A stretch of DNA of 64,000 nucleotides. It comes from Megascapheus bottae. Taxonomy: Eukaryota > Chordata > Mammalia > Rodentia > Geomyidae. Each line of letters starts with the position of its first letter. Position 1 is the stretch's first letter. The stretch spans positions 310,001 to 374,000 of the forward strand of contig JANJXV010000099.1 of NCBI GenBank assembly GCA_024803745.1, read 5' to 3'. Positions 12,574 to 23,925 of this stretch are shown piece after piece. The notes below the pieces were generated by a model that worked only from the letters and a program-made list of their open reading frames with translations, had not been told where the DNA came from and made no database searches. The translations under genes and the position numbers were made by a program.

Positions 12574-12921
12574 ATGGTAGGAACTAATAAATATCTCTCA
12601 ATCCTAACTCTCAATATCAATGGACTTAACTCTCCAATTAAACAGCATAGGTTGTCTAGTTGGATCAAAAAGCAAGAGCCATCGTTCTGCTGACTTCAAG
12701 AGACATATCTTACCCAAAAACCATCATCTTTTGAAAGTGAGAGGTTGGAATAAATTCTATCAAGCTAACTGCCCCCATAAACAGGCTGGAGTTGCCATCC
12801 TCATATCAGATACAATAGACTTCAAACTAAAATTAGTAAGAAAAGACAAAGAAGGTTACTACATACTACTAAAGTGATCTTTCCTCCCGGAAGACATAAC
12901 GATCCTAAATATTTACACACC
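12574..12921 (+). pseudogene. L1 ORF2 fragment, copy 3 (endonuclease N-terminal part)
   Basis: ATG at 12,574 followed by the AP-endonuclease-like N terminus of ORF2. A TGA near 12,690 replaces a codon just before LQET; copies 6 and 7 carry the same base change. The shared frameshift follows, then another TGA (AAAGTGATC) near 12,875. The reading is lost at the breakpoint, so the RT domain is absent. Confidence 0.9.
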
Positions 12922-13360
12922 AATTTGAAGGTTCTCAAAAGATTGAAGATTCTGACAGTGTAAGTTAGATTCCGGCATTGATATTAAATAATGCAATGAG
13001 TAGGGATTTATATTTGAAATATCTCTGTTGGCAAAATCTAACACACATTTGCTTAGTATTTGCTTTTAATTTCCCAAGAAGTTCAGTACAAGCCAATATG
13101 TGTGGCATATATCGATTGGGAAAATTATTCAGAGTATGTGACTCATTTGAACAGGAGTCAGTGAAAAGATACAGAAGCAGGATACCCATACTGTGATAAG
13201 TTGTATCTTTTGCATATTTTGTGTTTGCTATTATTTCCATTTGTAGTGTACATTTCTAGGTAAAAACTTTTAAAATGTTTAGAAACAATTTGTTATTTCA
13301 ACACCAAAAAAAGACATTTATATGCCTGGTAAAATTCACAGAATCCAAATTTTTCCATAT
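12922..13360 (+). other. Single-copy-looking sequence after the array breakpoint
   Basis: AT-rich sequence with no recognisable gene or repeat. Short open frames exist on both strands at 12,965-13,240, but they have no recognisable domain and I treat them as chance. Confidence 0.5.
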
Positions 13361-13363
13361 TAT

Positions 13364-13603
13364 TTTTTTTTGTGGTTCATAGATCTTGAACTCAGCCTGG
13401 GCACTATCCCTGAGCTCTTCAGCTAAAGGCTACCACCTTACTCTGGAGCCAAGCCCCACTTCCCATTTTCTAAAAGTAAATTGGAGATAAGTGTCTCAGG
13501 TCTTTTTGTGCCAGGATGGCTTTAAACCTTGATCCTCAGATCTCAGCCTCCTGAGTAGCTAGGATTATAGTAGTGAGCCACCACCCCATCATGCTCAGCT
13601 TTC
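13364..13603 (-). repeat. Composite B1/ID-like SINE, antisense
   Basis: The reverse complement reads as a 7SL-type left part (...CCTCAGATCTCAGCCTCCTGAGTAGC on the plus strand) joined to an ID/tRNA-like right part, with the A-rich end appearing as a T-run at 13,364. The two-part architecture recurs about a dozen times in the middle region. Confidence 0.8.
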
Positions 13604-13620
13604 TGGTATTTTTTTAAACA

Positions 13621-13797
13621 AGCCCTTTGGCTGGAACTCGGTCTGAGCACTGTCCTTCAGCTTTCCTCAAGCCTAGTGATCTTCTACTTGAGCCACAGCA
13701 CTACTTCTGGTTTTTTCTGTGTATGTGGTACTGCGGAATTGAACCTTCGGCTTCATACAGCACTCTACAACTATGCCAAACTCCCAGCCCCTCCACA
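13621..13797 (-). repeat. ID-like (tRNA-derived) SINE, antisense
   Basis: Reverse complement shows the 'AGTGGTAGAGTGCT...CCTCAGTACCACATACA' type of tRNA-like body found throughout the window, degraded. Confidence 0.75.
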
Positions 13798-14640
13798 TTA
13801 GTTTTTATGATAGATCTTTCCATGCATCCAGGTTGGCTAGAAATCCTTCTTGAGTTTCCCAAGATCAGGGAGTATAGGTGTGTCCCATCCTGTGTGGCTA
13901 CATAACCATTGTTTAGGGTACAGTTCACTCTTCATTCTACCCATCTAGAGCAATTTTCATCTTCCATGTATAATCATTAAACATTCAGCTCCTGTTCCTC
14001 TCTACTCCATTCTCTGGAACCATCGGGCTTTTTGGCTCTAAGGGTTTGTTGATCCTTGGAAGCTCTGGAAGGGAAAACATACTCTAGCTCTTCCTTTATG
14101 ACTGCTGTATTTTTAGTTTACTGTAATCAAGATTCATCTGTAAAATATAGTAAAATGTTCTTCCTTTTCAATGCATTGTTTTGCATATTTCTATCTTTTG
14201 ATTATTATTAATAGTTGTGAATGGATTCTCCACATATTTGTTCTAGTCTCTGCTTTCTCTTCCGTTAGGTACAAATCTAGAAATAGAAGTGTTGGACCAT
14301 ATTTCTATGTAATTCTATATTTAGTACTTTTTTAGCACTCTCCACGCAATTTTTGATTGTTTTATATTCCTTGCAGAAATATTCCAAAGTTCTACTTCTT
14401 CTCACTACCTTCCCAGTAATAGTTAGACTTTGAAAGTTGTTTTTTTGTATGCGTGTGTGTGTGTGTGTTTGTGTGTGTGTATGTGGATCTTTTTGTTTAA
14501 AACTATATTTATATTAATATACTTAAAGTAAAGATTTCATTGTAATTTTAATTTTTCTCATGACTGTTAATATTGAACTTCTTTCTACATTTTGAACTAC
14601 TATTTCTATATATTCTTTTTAGAAAATCCTCTCCAATCTC
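13798..14640 (+). other. Unassigned sequence with a (TG)n tract at 14,452-14,481
   Basis: No gene recognised. Parts near 13,800-14,440 (for example GAATGGATTCTCCACATATTTG and the lone ATTC-rich stretches) look like old repeat-derived DNA, but I cannot name a family. A TG microsatellite lies at 14,452-14,481. Confidence 0.4.
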
Positions 14641-14654
14641 CAATTTTTTTCCCT

Positions 14655-14810
14655 TTTTTTGTGGGGTAGTGGGGAAAGTCATGGGGCTTGGACCTTGGGC
14701 CGTGAGCTCTTTAGTTAAGGCTATTGTCCTACCCTGAGTATTGCCCCTCAGTTCTTCTGCTCACAGCTCCCTACCCCTCTTCCCATTATATACAGAAAAA
14801 AGGTCATCCT
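14655..14810 (-). repeat. Degraded SINE, antisense
   Basis: T-rich start, then GGGGCTTGGACCTTGGGCC and CTCAGTTCTTCTGCTCA resemble the reverse complement of the ID-like right half of the composite SINE, heavily mutated. Confidence 0.55.
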
Positions 14811-14875
14811 CAGTCTTTTTGAAAAAGTAAAACATACAGTAAATTTGTAGTATAAAACAGCAAGAAATAAATTTC

Positions 14876-15130
14876 TTGCCAGGTGCAGTGCCTTATACCT
14901 GCAATCCTAGCTACTCAGATATCAGGCTGATATCTAAAGACTTGGATCAAAGCCAGCCTGGCCATTAGAAAGTCTATGAGACTCTCATCGACAGTTAACC
15001 ACTAGAATATGGGAAATGGCACTGTGGCTTCATAGGTAGGGAGATAGCCTTGAGTTGAAGAGCTCAGGAACAGTGCCCAGGCCCAGAGTTCAAGCCTTAC
15101 AAATCCCCCAGCCAAAAAAAAGAAAAAAAA
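14876..15130 (+). repeat. Composite B1/ID-like SINE, sense
   Basis: CCAGGTGCAGTGCCTTATAC and CCTAGCTACTCAGA mark the 7SL-like left part; CAGGCCCAGAGTTCAAGCC and an A-rich tail mark the ID-like right part. Confidence 0.85.
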
Positions 15131-15379
15131 GTTTCTTCCCCAAGTGATTATTATGCCAGCCATAGAACATTAACATTCTTGGTGTACTTCACAGTATTAG
15201 ATTTTGCAATATTCTCAGAGTACCAGCATATGTCATCATATAATGTAGTTCCTTTTCAATGGAATAATTCCATTTATAACCTAAATCTACTCCCCTGACT
15301 TATTTTTTTGATACCACAATTGCTCTACCATGATATGCCACAAGCCATTAAACATTTTATGGTGGGTAATTGGAAAGGA

Positions 15380-15550
15380 GTCTCATGGAATTTTGTGCCA
15401 GGCTGGCTTTGAACCATGGTCCTCAGATCTCAGTCTCCTGAGTAGCTAGGATGACAGGCGTGAGCCACCAACACCTGGCTTGCCTTGTTATTTTTTTGTG
15501 GGTCTTGGGACTTGAACTCTGGGCCTAGGCACCATCCCTAAGCTTTTCAG
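15380..15550 (-). repeat. SINE fragments, antisense
   Basis: 15,380-15,482 is the reverse complement of the 7SL-like left part (GTGAGCCACCAACACCTGG). 15,487-15,550 is the start of another antisense SINE right half with its T-run. They lie just upstream of the KRAB-A exon. Confidence 0.75.
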
Positions 15551-15646
15551 GTCAATAGTAAGTCTAAACATTTAAGTAAAGGAATACAATTCCAACAAAA
15601 AAAAGAATAAAATTCCAGACATGGTGTGTTTATAACTCAGTGCTAA

Positions 15647-16130
<484 letters not shown>

Positions 16131-16134
16131 GAAA

Positions 16135-16350
16135 CCTGGCAGTAGGTGCAATGTTTCATGCCTGTAATCTTAAAATATTCAGGAGGAAGAAATCTAAGAA
16201 TTATAATTTGAAGCCAGCAATGGCATAAAAATTGCCATGAAACTCTATAACTCCAAGTAAACCCTCAAAAATGTTAGTGGAGTGTCAAGAGTTTGACTTT
16301 GTGGTTGAGTGCTTGCCTAGCATGCATGAAGACCTATGCATGTAAGTGGA
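16135..16350 (+). repeat. SINE fragments, sense
   Basis: 16,135-16,275 is a degraded 7SL-like left part (CATGCCTGTAATC). 16,285-16,350 starts an ID-like element (GGTTGAGTGCTTGCCTAGCA) that breaks off. Confidence 0.7.
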
Positions 16351-16563
16351 GCTGGGACTCAAACTGGTATTTTTCTAGCCTTGAGCAAGACAGCTAAGTT
16401 TATGCAATACAAAATGAATCCAGAGCTGGGGAAAAGTCAACCATGGAGCCAGTGAGAAATGAGAAAAAAGATTTAATAGATAACTTGTGAGTAGGATGTC
16501 TGTGAACTTAAAGCAATGATGACACAACATAAGCAATAATTCTCTACTGTTTCTAATTTACAG

Positions 16564-16653
16564 GTCCCTGTGTTCCCAAACCTGTATTAATTGACAAGCT
16601 AGAGCACTGTGCAGAACTCTGGATAGGAAATTCCTCTGACAAGAATATCACAG
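16564..16653 (+). other. KRAB-B box exon
   Basis: 90 bp between acceptor TTTACAG (AG at 16,562-16,563) and donor GTGAGT at 16,654. In phase with KRAB-A it reads GPCVPKPVLIDKLEHC and continues open to the donor. PKP..I..LE resembles the family's KRAB-B consensus (P...I..LE), with some divergence. Confidence 0.75.
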
Positions 16654-16824
16654 GTGAGTGAATGCATCTTCATATTGATGTTGGAGCCTGAGCCCCATTG
16701 GTAAGTTCATGTTGTGATGTAGTGATAAATAATACTCTTAGTTACCCTAAATCCTGTGTGGAACCTATGGAATTCTTTGTGAATGAATCAAGAATCATTT
16801 TCTTTTCCCAATCATATGCCTGGT

Positions 16825-16970
16825 CTCAGGGACTGACCATGGTCCTTGGGTTTTCTCAAGGCTAGCTCTCTACTTCTTGAGTCATAGCACCACTTCTGTC
16901 TTTTTCTTTGTATGTAGTACCAAGGAACTGAACCAGGTCTTTGTGCATGCTAGCCCAAACCCCCGGCACC
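16825..16970 (-). repeat. ID-like SINE, antisense, in the zinc-finger gene intron
   Basis: Reverse complement of the tRNA-like body; CTTTGTATGTAGTACCAAGG and TTTGTGCATGCTAG match the antisense pattern of other copies. Confidence 0.75.
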
Positions 16971-17067
16971 AAGAATCATAGGGTGATATGACGAATTCTA
17001 TGTGGCAGTAGAGTTAAAGTTAGATTTCTCTGTAGAAATCACTGTGAAACAAAATAAAATGAGAAAG

Positions 17068-17296
17068 CCATGAGCCCGTGGCTCATGCCTGTAATCCTAG
17101 CTACTTAGGAGGCTGAGATCTGAGGATCAAGGTTCAAAGACTGACCTATCACAAAAACACCTTAGACTCTTCTCTCCAATGAACCAATAGAAAATGAGAA
17201 GTAGGGTTGAGGCTAAAGACATAGGGCAGTAGCCTTGAGCTGAAGAGCTCAGGAAGAACAGCCAGGTCTAGAATTCAAGTCCCATGACTACAAAAC

Positions 17297-17360
<64 letters not shown>

Positions 17361-17404
17361 GAGAAAGAAAGAAGAAAGAGGGAAGAAAGAGAGAAGGAAG
17401 GAAA

Positions 17405-17443
<39 letters not shown>

Positions 17444-17445
17444 CT
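17068..17445 (+). repeat. Composite SINE with long (GAAA)n tail
   Basis: Sense 7SL-like left part (GGCTCATGCCTGTAATCC) plus ID-like right part. Its A-tail has become an interrupted GAAA microsatellite at about 17,298-17,445. The long open frames read from the GAAA tract are artefacts. Confidence 0.88.
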
Positions 17446-17577
17446 TTCATTTCTTTAAAAATAAGACTATAAATGATTGAGCAAACAAGGAGTAAGTCAG
17501 GGCATTATTCTCTGATAAGGATAATATCTTTTTGCTGGTAGGAAGAGACTGGTATTCAGAACCAGATCTTTCCACCA

Positions 17578-17765
17578 GAAATTGAGCCTAGTGGTAGAGT
17601 GCTTGCCTAGCATGCACAAAGACAGAGGTTTGATTCCTTATTACCACATACATAGAAAAAGCCAGAAGTAATGACTTCATTGGTAGGGTTCTAGTCTTGA
17701 GAAAACCCAAGGACAGTGGTTAGGTCTTAAGTTTAAACCCAGGAATGAAAGGAAAAGAAAAACAA
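17578..17765 (+). repeat. ID-like SINE, sense
   Basis: GTGGTAGAGTGCTTGCCTAG start, ACCACATACATAGAAAAAGC centre and GAAAGGAAAAG tail are diagnostic of this window's ID-like family. Confidence 0.85.
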
Positions 17766-17769
17766 CAAA

Positions 17770-18673
17770 GTTTCAATCAACATAAGAAAATTAACTAGAC
17801 AATGAGCTGGGAATTTTCTGGTCTTCCATTGTTCTGAGGGACAGGAGTGTTAGAAAAGGAATTTTTATAAGACTTCAAATGGAAAGAAACAAATTTCAAA
17901 ATTCCCACAAATACCTAAATTGAGACTTTAGTGAGAAGTTGTAACTGAAGGGATATAGGTGTAAGTCCTTACTCTCAAGAATCGTTCTTGCTTGGATCAA
18001 AGGCAAACAGACATATACACCAAACTTGTGGCCGCTGAATCTAGAAAAAATTCGTGTTCCTCACTTAATGGTTAATAAGCAAACAGCATTGAAACTGGCT
18101 AAGGTAATCCTATCTGCTACTCAGGACCTGAGACTCTTATCTGTAGTTAACTCTAAAAAGATTATGTGGGGCTGTAGCTCAAGGATAGGGGTTATAGTCT
18201 TCTGCTGAAGTGTTCAGGGACAGGGCCAAGGCCTATGAACTACAAAAAAAAAAGAAAAGAAAAGAGAAGAAAGTTTTAAAAAGATGCAAAACAGCACAAT
18301 ATTTAGATTATTTCTCAAAAATAAAAGAAAGGCAGCTATTCCTCAATGTATAAACAAAACAGTATTTCAAAAAAAACAGCTGCAGGTATGCTATAGTTAG
18401 TACTCAGCTTAAAACTGTAGCAATACATAGATGGGTAATTTCAATAAATATTTCCTGTGATATAAAAAGAGAACTAAAACACAGAAAAACATTATTGGTC
18501 ATTGTAAAATATCATTTTCTTAATATGTTAGGGAGAAAAGCATATATTTCTCACAAATCAATTTCCACTTTTATATTTTAAAATATCTAACACTTAGGAT
18601 GGGAAAGTAAAGTCATTACCTTTACAGTAAGGAATATTTGTATCTCATGTATGTTTGTGTCTTTTTTTCTAGG
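17770..18673 (+). other. Intron sequence before the zinc-finger exon, with a SINE remnant
   Basis: A partial right-half SINE with an A-rich end lies at about 18,160-18,275. The remainder is AT-rich and shows no recognisable feature other than the polypyrimidine tract and acceptor just before 18,674. Confidence 0.5.
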
Positions 18674-20161
18674 ACTCATTTTAGATGTCCAGGTAATGGA
18701 AAATGTGTTCAAGACTTGCCAGGAAAGTCCACATGAATGTCTATGTGAAGTAGCAGTTGCAAGTAGTATCGAGGTGGAGGAAAATGTGAGATTTGCAAGA
18801 ACTTTAAATTTGAGCTCTACACATAATCTAGAGCTGATTAGTAATAACGGTAACAACTTAGGGGTGAGGACTGAGGAGTTCATTAAGTGTCAGAACATGC
18901 TTCTGTCTCCTAAGCCTGATGAGATGCATGCTGCATATAGATCTCGTATGTCTCCTGTTCTTAAAAAATCCATCGGATATTCAGAGCATTTTATTCATGA
19001 TTGTGACAGTCCAAAAGATCTGCAGTATCATAATTCTGTTCTCCCTGCCCAAGAAATTCTTCAGGGAGGGAGGAAAACTGCTAAATGTACTGTGTGATGA
19101 AAAATATTGTACTTAACACCGACCATCACTACACATCCGAAAATGTACACAGGAGAGACTCCTCATACATGTAGTGAATGTGAGAAATCTTTCAGTAATG
19201 AAATACGCCTCACAATACCTCAGAGCAAATATCCTGAGATATGTGATGCGTACATCAAGTGTGAAAATTAATTTCTGAGAAGTCAGACCTGACGCTCCAA
19301 CCTCGATCTCCAAGAGAAGACAAACCTTATGAATATGAGGAACGTAATAAAATTTCTGCCCAGAATTCAGCTCTCAGCACACATCAGAGATCTCACACAG
19401 AAGAGAAAGCTTATGAATGGGATAAATGTGGGAAGACTTTTAGACTGAAATCATACCTCACTTTGCAGCAGAGAAGACACACAGAAGAGAAACCTTATGA
19501 ATGTAACAAATGAGAAAAGTCTTTCACCCAGAAGATACACCTTCGAGTTCATCAAATAACACACACAGGAGAGAAATCTTATAAGTGTAATGAATGTGGA
19601 ATGTCTTTCCAAGGGAAGGGAAAACTTCGTGTTCATCAGAGAATACACACAGGAGTGAAACCTTATGAATGTAACCAATGTGTAAAGTCTTTCCGACAGA
19701 AATCTTCCCTCAAATTGCGTCAAAGAACACACACAGGAGAGAAACCTTATGTGTGCAACAAATGTGGAAAGACCTTCAATTGGAAGTCATATCTTGATGG
19801 GCATTATAGAAAACACACAGGAGAGAAAACTTATGCATGTAGTGAATGCGGAAAGTCTTTCAAATGGAAGGTAAAACTCCATGTTCATCAGAGAATATAC
19901 TCAGGAGAAACACCTTATGAGTGTAACATATGTGGAAAGTCCTTCACACAGAAGCCAAACCTCAACATGCATAAGACAATTCAAACAGGAGAAAAACCTT
20001 ATGAATGTAACCGATGTGGAATGTCTTTCAAATGGAAGTCTTCCCTCAAATTGCATCAGAGAACACACACAGGAGAGAAACTGTACGAGTGCATCAAATG
20101 TGGTAAGACCTTCAGATGGAAGTCACATTACAGGAGGCATAACAGAATTCACACATATTAG
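18674..20161 (+). pseudogene. Linker and C2H2 zinc-finger exon
   Basis: Acceptor TTTTTTTCTAG ends at 18,673; the frame joins KRAB-B in phase. The linker is open to the double TGA at 19,095-19,100. Degenerate fingers follow (THTCSECEKSF near 19,150; a second block near 19,320-19,510), then an uninterrupted run 19,514-20,158 with HTGEKPY linkers. Of the eight fingers in that run, one has lost its first zinc-binding His (LKLRQRTH), one ends in Tyr (HQRIY) and one in Gln (HKTIQ) in place of the last His. Further decayed finger sequence continues to about 20,900. Confidence 0.85.
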
Positions 20162-20904
20162 AAACCTTAGGAATATAACCAAAGTTGAAAGTCTTTCGTG
20201 CAGTATTCACCCTTCAGGAAGCGTAAGAGAGTTCACACATATGAGAAGCCTTAGCAATGTAATAAATAGGAAAGACTTTTTAGTCTGTGGAAGAAAACTC
20301 AGCTTGTGTCACAGAACCAACACAAGATAAAACCCTTAATGAATGTAGCAAATGTTCAGTCTTTTCCCCAGAAGGCACAAGTCAAGATTTATCACTAAAC
20401 ACCCACAGGATAGAATCCTATGAATAAAATGAAAGGGAAATTTTTTTGAAGAACTCATAGTTGAGTTTGCATGATACCACACAGACACAGGATAAAAACC
20501 GTATGAATATAAGAATATGAAAAATCCATCATGAACGCATGACTAAGTATAAAATGCACATAGGAGAGAAAAACCTTATGAATATTACAAATGTGGAAAG
20601 TGTTTGACCTGGAAGGCATACTTCTGTGTTCATCACAAACCTGATTCCCATAGAAGAAAAGAAAACTAATGAATAGAACAAATGTGCAATGAATTTTAAT
20701 CAGAAGTCAGTCTTCAGTACATTTCAGAACATACACAATAGAGAAATTCTGAGTAATGAAAAACATTCAGCTATATATAGAATCTCTGTATATGGGAGCA
20801 TTAAGGTAAGTCTTCTAAACAAAGTCAACCTTCAGCAAGCATTAAGAGCACTCACAGAAGAAATAATAGCGTGTAGGAAAACCTTTGTCAGAAACCTCTA
20901 AAAG

Positions 20905-21070
20905 CTGACTATGTGGCTTAGTGGTAGAGTGCTAACCTATCAAGGATGAAGGCCTGGGTTAGATTCCTCAATACTACGTGAAAAGAGCAAGCCAGAAGCA
21001 GCACTGTTGTTCAAATGGTAGAGTGCTAACCTTGAGCAAAAGTAGCTCAGTCCCTGAGTTCAAGCCTAAG

Positions 21071-21158
<88 letters not shown>

Positions 21159-21235
21159 GAAGAGAGAGAAAGAGAGAGACAGAGAGAGACAGAAAGAGAG
21201 AGAGAAAAAGAGAAAAGAGACAGAAAGTGAGAGAA
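20905..21235 (+). repeat. ID-like SINE with (GA)n tail
   Basis: GTGGCTTAGTGGTAGAGTGC marks the sense ID-like body to about 21,070, followed by a GA-rich microsatellite at 21,072-21,235. The open frame through the GA tract is a repeat artefact. Confidence 0.85.
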
Positions 21236-21299
21236 ACAGGAACTTCTAAATTGTAGAGAGATAGAGAAGGAGACAGAAACTAATTTCTAAACTTTACAG

Positions 21300-21690
21300 T
21301 CTTTCTATTTCCTTACAAATTCGTCTATGTCATTCTTTCTGACAGAAGCACAGAATTCCATTGTGTAAAAATACCATATTTGATCTACTCATCAACTGAC
21401 GGGCATCTGGGTTGGTTCCATACCTTTGCTATAGTAAATAGTGCTGTGATAAATGTTATTGTTCTAGTGAATTTAGTATGTCCTATCTGGACGATTGGCA
21501 AGTAGTGAAATTGCTGGATCACAGGGGAGCTCTATGTTTAGTCTTTTTGGGATACTGCCATAGTGCTTTCCATAGTGGTTGAACGAGTTTGCAATCCCAC
21601 CACAGTGTAGTAGTGATCCCTCCTGGCCACATCCCCTCCAGCATAAGTTATTAGATTTCTGGATCTTGGCCATTCTAACTGGAGTGAGGA
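21300..21690 (-). mobile_element. L1 ORF2 C-terminal fragment, antisense
   Basis: The reverse complement matches the ORF2 end of the array L1s, including the region of the Cys/His motif (minus-strand [19 protein letters not shown] near 21,580-21,660). The 3'UTR and A-tail are missing on the low-coordinate side. It directly abuts an oppositely oriented RT-region fragment at about 21,690. Confidence 0.85.
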
Positions 21691-22150
21691 GGAAAAGGGA
21701 AAGAGGAACTGAAACTTTCTCTCCTTACAGATGACATGATTCTGTATTTAAAGAACCCTATAGTCTCTACTCCGAAGCTGCTTGAGCTGATATAAAACTT
21801 TGGTAAGGTAGCAGGGTATAAAATTAACCTTCAATGTCAACTGCCTTCTTATATGCCAAGAAACGAGAGGAATGAGGCAAGAATCAGGATAGCAACTCAT
21901 TTTGCTATCAAAGAAAATAAAATACCTAGGAATTAACTTAGAATGTAAAGCACCTTTTTGATGGAACTATAAACCCTGGAGAAGGAAATTAACGCAGAAC
22001 TGAGGAAATGCAAAAACCTATGCTCCTGGTTTGGAAGGAGTAATATTGTAAAAATGGCAATCTTCAATCAATATCCCAATGTCATTCTTTAAAGAAACAG
22101 AAGAGGAAATCCAAAATTTCACTTGGAATAATAAAAGACCCCTTATAGTC
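21691..22150 (+). mobile_element. L1 ORF2 RT-region fragment, sense
   Basis: Matches the RT region of the array L1s starting just before the ADDMILYL codons (CAGATGACATGATTCTGTAT) and running to AATAATAAAAGACCCC, with many indels. Together with the neighbouring antisense fragment it has the arrangement of a 5'-inverted, minus-oriented L1 (twin priming). Confidence 0.85.
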
Positions 22151-22531
22151 TGTCTTCTTGCATGATACATAATGTTTAATCTCACCTTCTCCACCAAAAT
22201 CTCACCTTTCTCATTGAGACATAGGTGGCCCTGTTTACTAGCAGCAAAGGCTCAAACACGCAGTTTCAGGTGTCACCACTGCCTCTGTTACTGGATAGAT
22301 CCAACTCTGTCATCGATTCTGAGGTCTGCTCTGGGAGTCTTGGTCACAAGTTGTTCTGTGGCATCTGCTACCAGCCTGTGCCTATTTGTTACCTTTTCTC
22401 CAGCAGCCTACAACAGGGAATGAATTTCACGGGCTGATGCTCTCCTTCATATGCAGGTCAGGATGAGCCCAATCCTCCCTCATCTTCCTCTTCCAATTTT
22501 TGGGGAAAAATGTGCTGGCAGAAGTCCTCAG
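22151..22531 (+). other. Unassigned sequence
   Basis: Moderately GC-rich. Two overlapping short frames (22,172-22,437) have no domain I recognise, and the minus strand gives none either. Confidence 0.4.
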
Positions 22532-22748
22532 GTGTGGCGCATGGCTGATCCACACTTTTAATCCAGGCTGGTCACGAGGCTGAGATCTGAGTATGGAAGT
22601 TCCAAGTCACCTAGAACAGGAAAGTCTGATAGATTCTTACTACCAAAAATAAAAACAGCTGGGAATGGAGTTTGGGCTCAAGTGGTAAAGGGCTAGTCTT
22701 GAGTACAAATGCTTAGTGCCCAGGCCCTGAGTTCAGGCTCCAGCACTG
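22532..22748 (+). repeat. Composite SINE, sense, degraded
   Basis: 7SL-like left part with indels (GAGGCTGAGATCTGAG) and ID-like right part (CAGGCCCTGAGTTCAGGCTCC). Confidence 0.78.
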
Positions 22749-23630
22749 CCAACAACCTCACTTTAGTGAGATTTTAGCTTTATCCATGTAGGCACATCTC
22801 ACTGGAATCTTTGCTGGTAGAGATAGTCTTCATAATTTTGACTCAAGGTAAAGGTCCTCCTGGGGTAGTACAAAAAAATGTCACGGAGAGAGGAGCCCCA
22901 CTTGCTCCAGGTTTGAAGATGGCATAGGTCAAGCCAGCATGGAGTTGGCACATCAGTCTTTTTCCTACCACCACCTACCAGTGAATGTCAAATGACAGTG
23001 ATTGTTGTGGGATTGTGTGATTGAAGTGCCCCATTAAGGGCAGTGTAAGCACATCCAAACTTGGATACCAGGAATGCTGAAATCTCAAAGCTAAGATTTC
23101 TGTTGGCTACAGAAATGCTGGTGTGTCTGTGATTCACTAAAAGTTCAGGTGCAAAGATTCTGAAGCTTGATGCCATGTGTTTATTCCATTTAGTAAAATT
23201 ATTTTAATGCACTGTATAAGTTAAAACATTTGATAAGAGTCAGGGGTAGTGAAAACATTGTCCTTGAATTCAGGTGTCTGGCAGGGTAATGGGGGGGGTG
23301 TTGGTGGCTGGGACCATGAAGCTGGAGCTGCTATCAAACCATGGATCATGTTCCTCTTTGTCTGGGAGAAATGACTCCAAAGATGAAATTTGAATGGTGA
23401 GGAAAAGATGATGATGTACTCAGGAAATTTCTCCTAAACAAATGCTCATGTGGAAGTGGGATGGGGGCTGGGCATGTCTGAGGCAGAGCTTAAGGGGGCT
23501 TCTCATGGCGTTGAGAACGTTCCTTGTGACTTCAGGCATGCAGCAGGGTGTTTTAGATGACCATTGTGAGATGGATGGAATAAGACTGGAGACAAGATGA
23601 ATGCTGGGATCCTGCAATGCTCTTGCATGA
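22749..23630 (+). other. Unassigned sequence
   Basis: About 0.9 kb without repeats I can name. No convincing coding frame: minus-strand frames at 22,988-23,176 and 23,420-23,617 are short and domain-free. Confidence 0.4.
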
Positions 23631-23631
23631 G

Positions 23632-23925
23632 TGGCTGGTGGCTCACCTGAAAGAACTAATTATGTCTAAAAAAGAAATCAGGAATTTGTTTTGATTAGAT
23701 AATACCTGTACTCCGAGGCATATTCAGGATCCTGATCTTAGTATTGTGGTTTAAAACCAACCAAGCAAAGGGAAAAATGCATGAGACTCATACTCCCAGT
23801 TTAGAGCAAGAACAAAGATTGAAGTAGAGCTGTGGCTCAAGAGCTAGAGTGCTACCTTGAGCAAAGAAAAGCTAAGAAAAAGCTCCAGGTCTTGAGGTCA
23901 AGGCCAGGAATGAAAGAAGGAAGGT
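23632..23925 (+). repeat. Degraded composite SINE, sense
   Basis: GTGGCTGGTGGCTCACCTG start, GTGGCTCAAGAGCTAGAGTGC centre and AGGTCAAGGCCAGGAATGAAAG end match the SINE pattern with heavy divergence. Confidence 0.65.

Larger units (their letters stand above)
1..12921 (+). repeat. Tandem array 1 of L1+spacer units (copies 1-3)
   Basis: Head-to-tail array of a unit about 7.4 kb long. The recurring junction (L1 A-tail followed by GTTGTAG) is at 1,996 and 9,411, giving a unit of 7,415 bp. Copy 1 is only the ORF2 3' part, copy 2 is complete, and copy 3 stops at about 12,921 within the ORF2 endonuclease region. All L1s and spacers have the same orientation. The same unit reappears from 37,101, where copies 4, 5 and 6 look like partners of copies 1, 2 and 3 in many private variants. 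Confidence 0.93.
10781..12921 (+). mobile_element. LINE-1 copy 3 (3'-truncated at the array edge)
   Basis: 5'UTR-like region 10,781-11,341, ORF1 11,342-12,342, ORF2 from 12,574. Homology stops at about 12,921 right after the run TTTACACAC in the endonuclease domain, where unrelated sequence begins. L1 insertions are normally truncated at the 5' end, so loss of the 3' end marks a rearrangement breakpoint and not an insertion boundary. Confidence 0.92.

Noticed and set aside
17268..17472. Long Lys/Glu/Arg-rich and Phe/Leu/Ser-rich open frames on both strands
   Set aside because: They are translations of the (GAAA)n tail of a SINE; low-complexity repeats lack stops.
20978..21256. 92-codon Arg/Glu-rich frame
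   Set aside because: Produced by the (GA)n microsatellite after an ID-like SINE.
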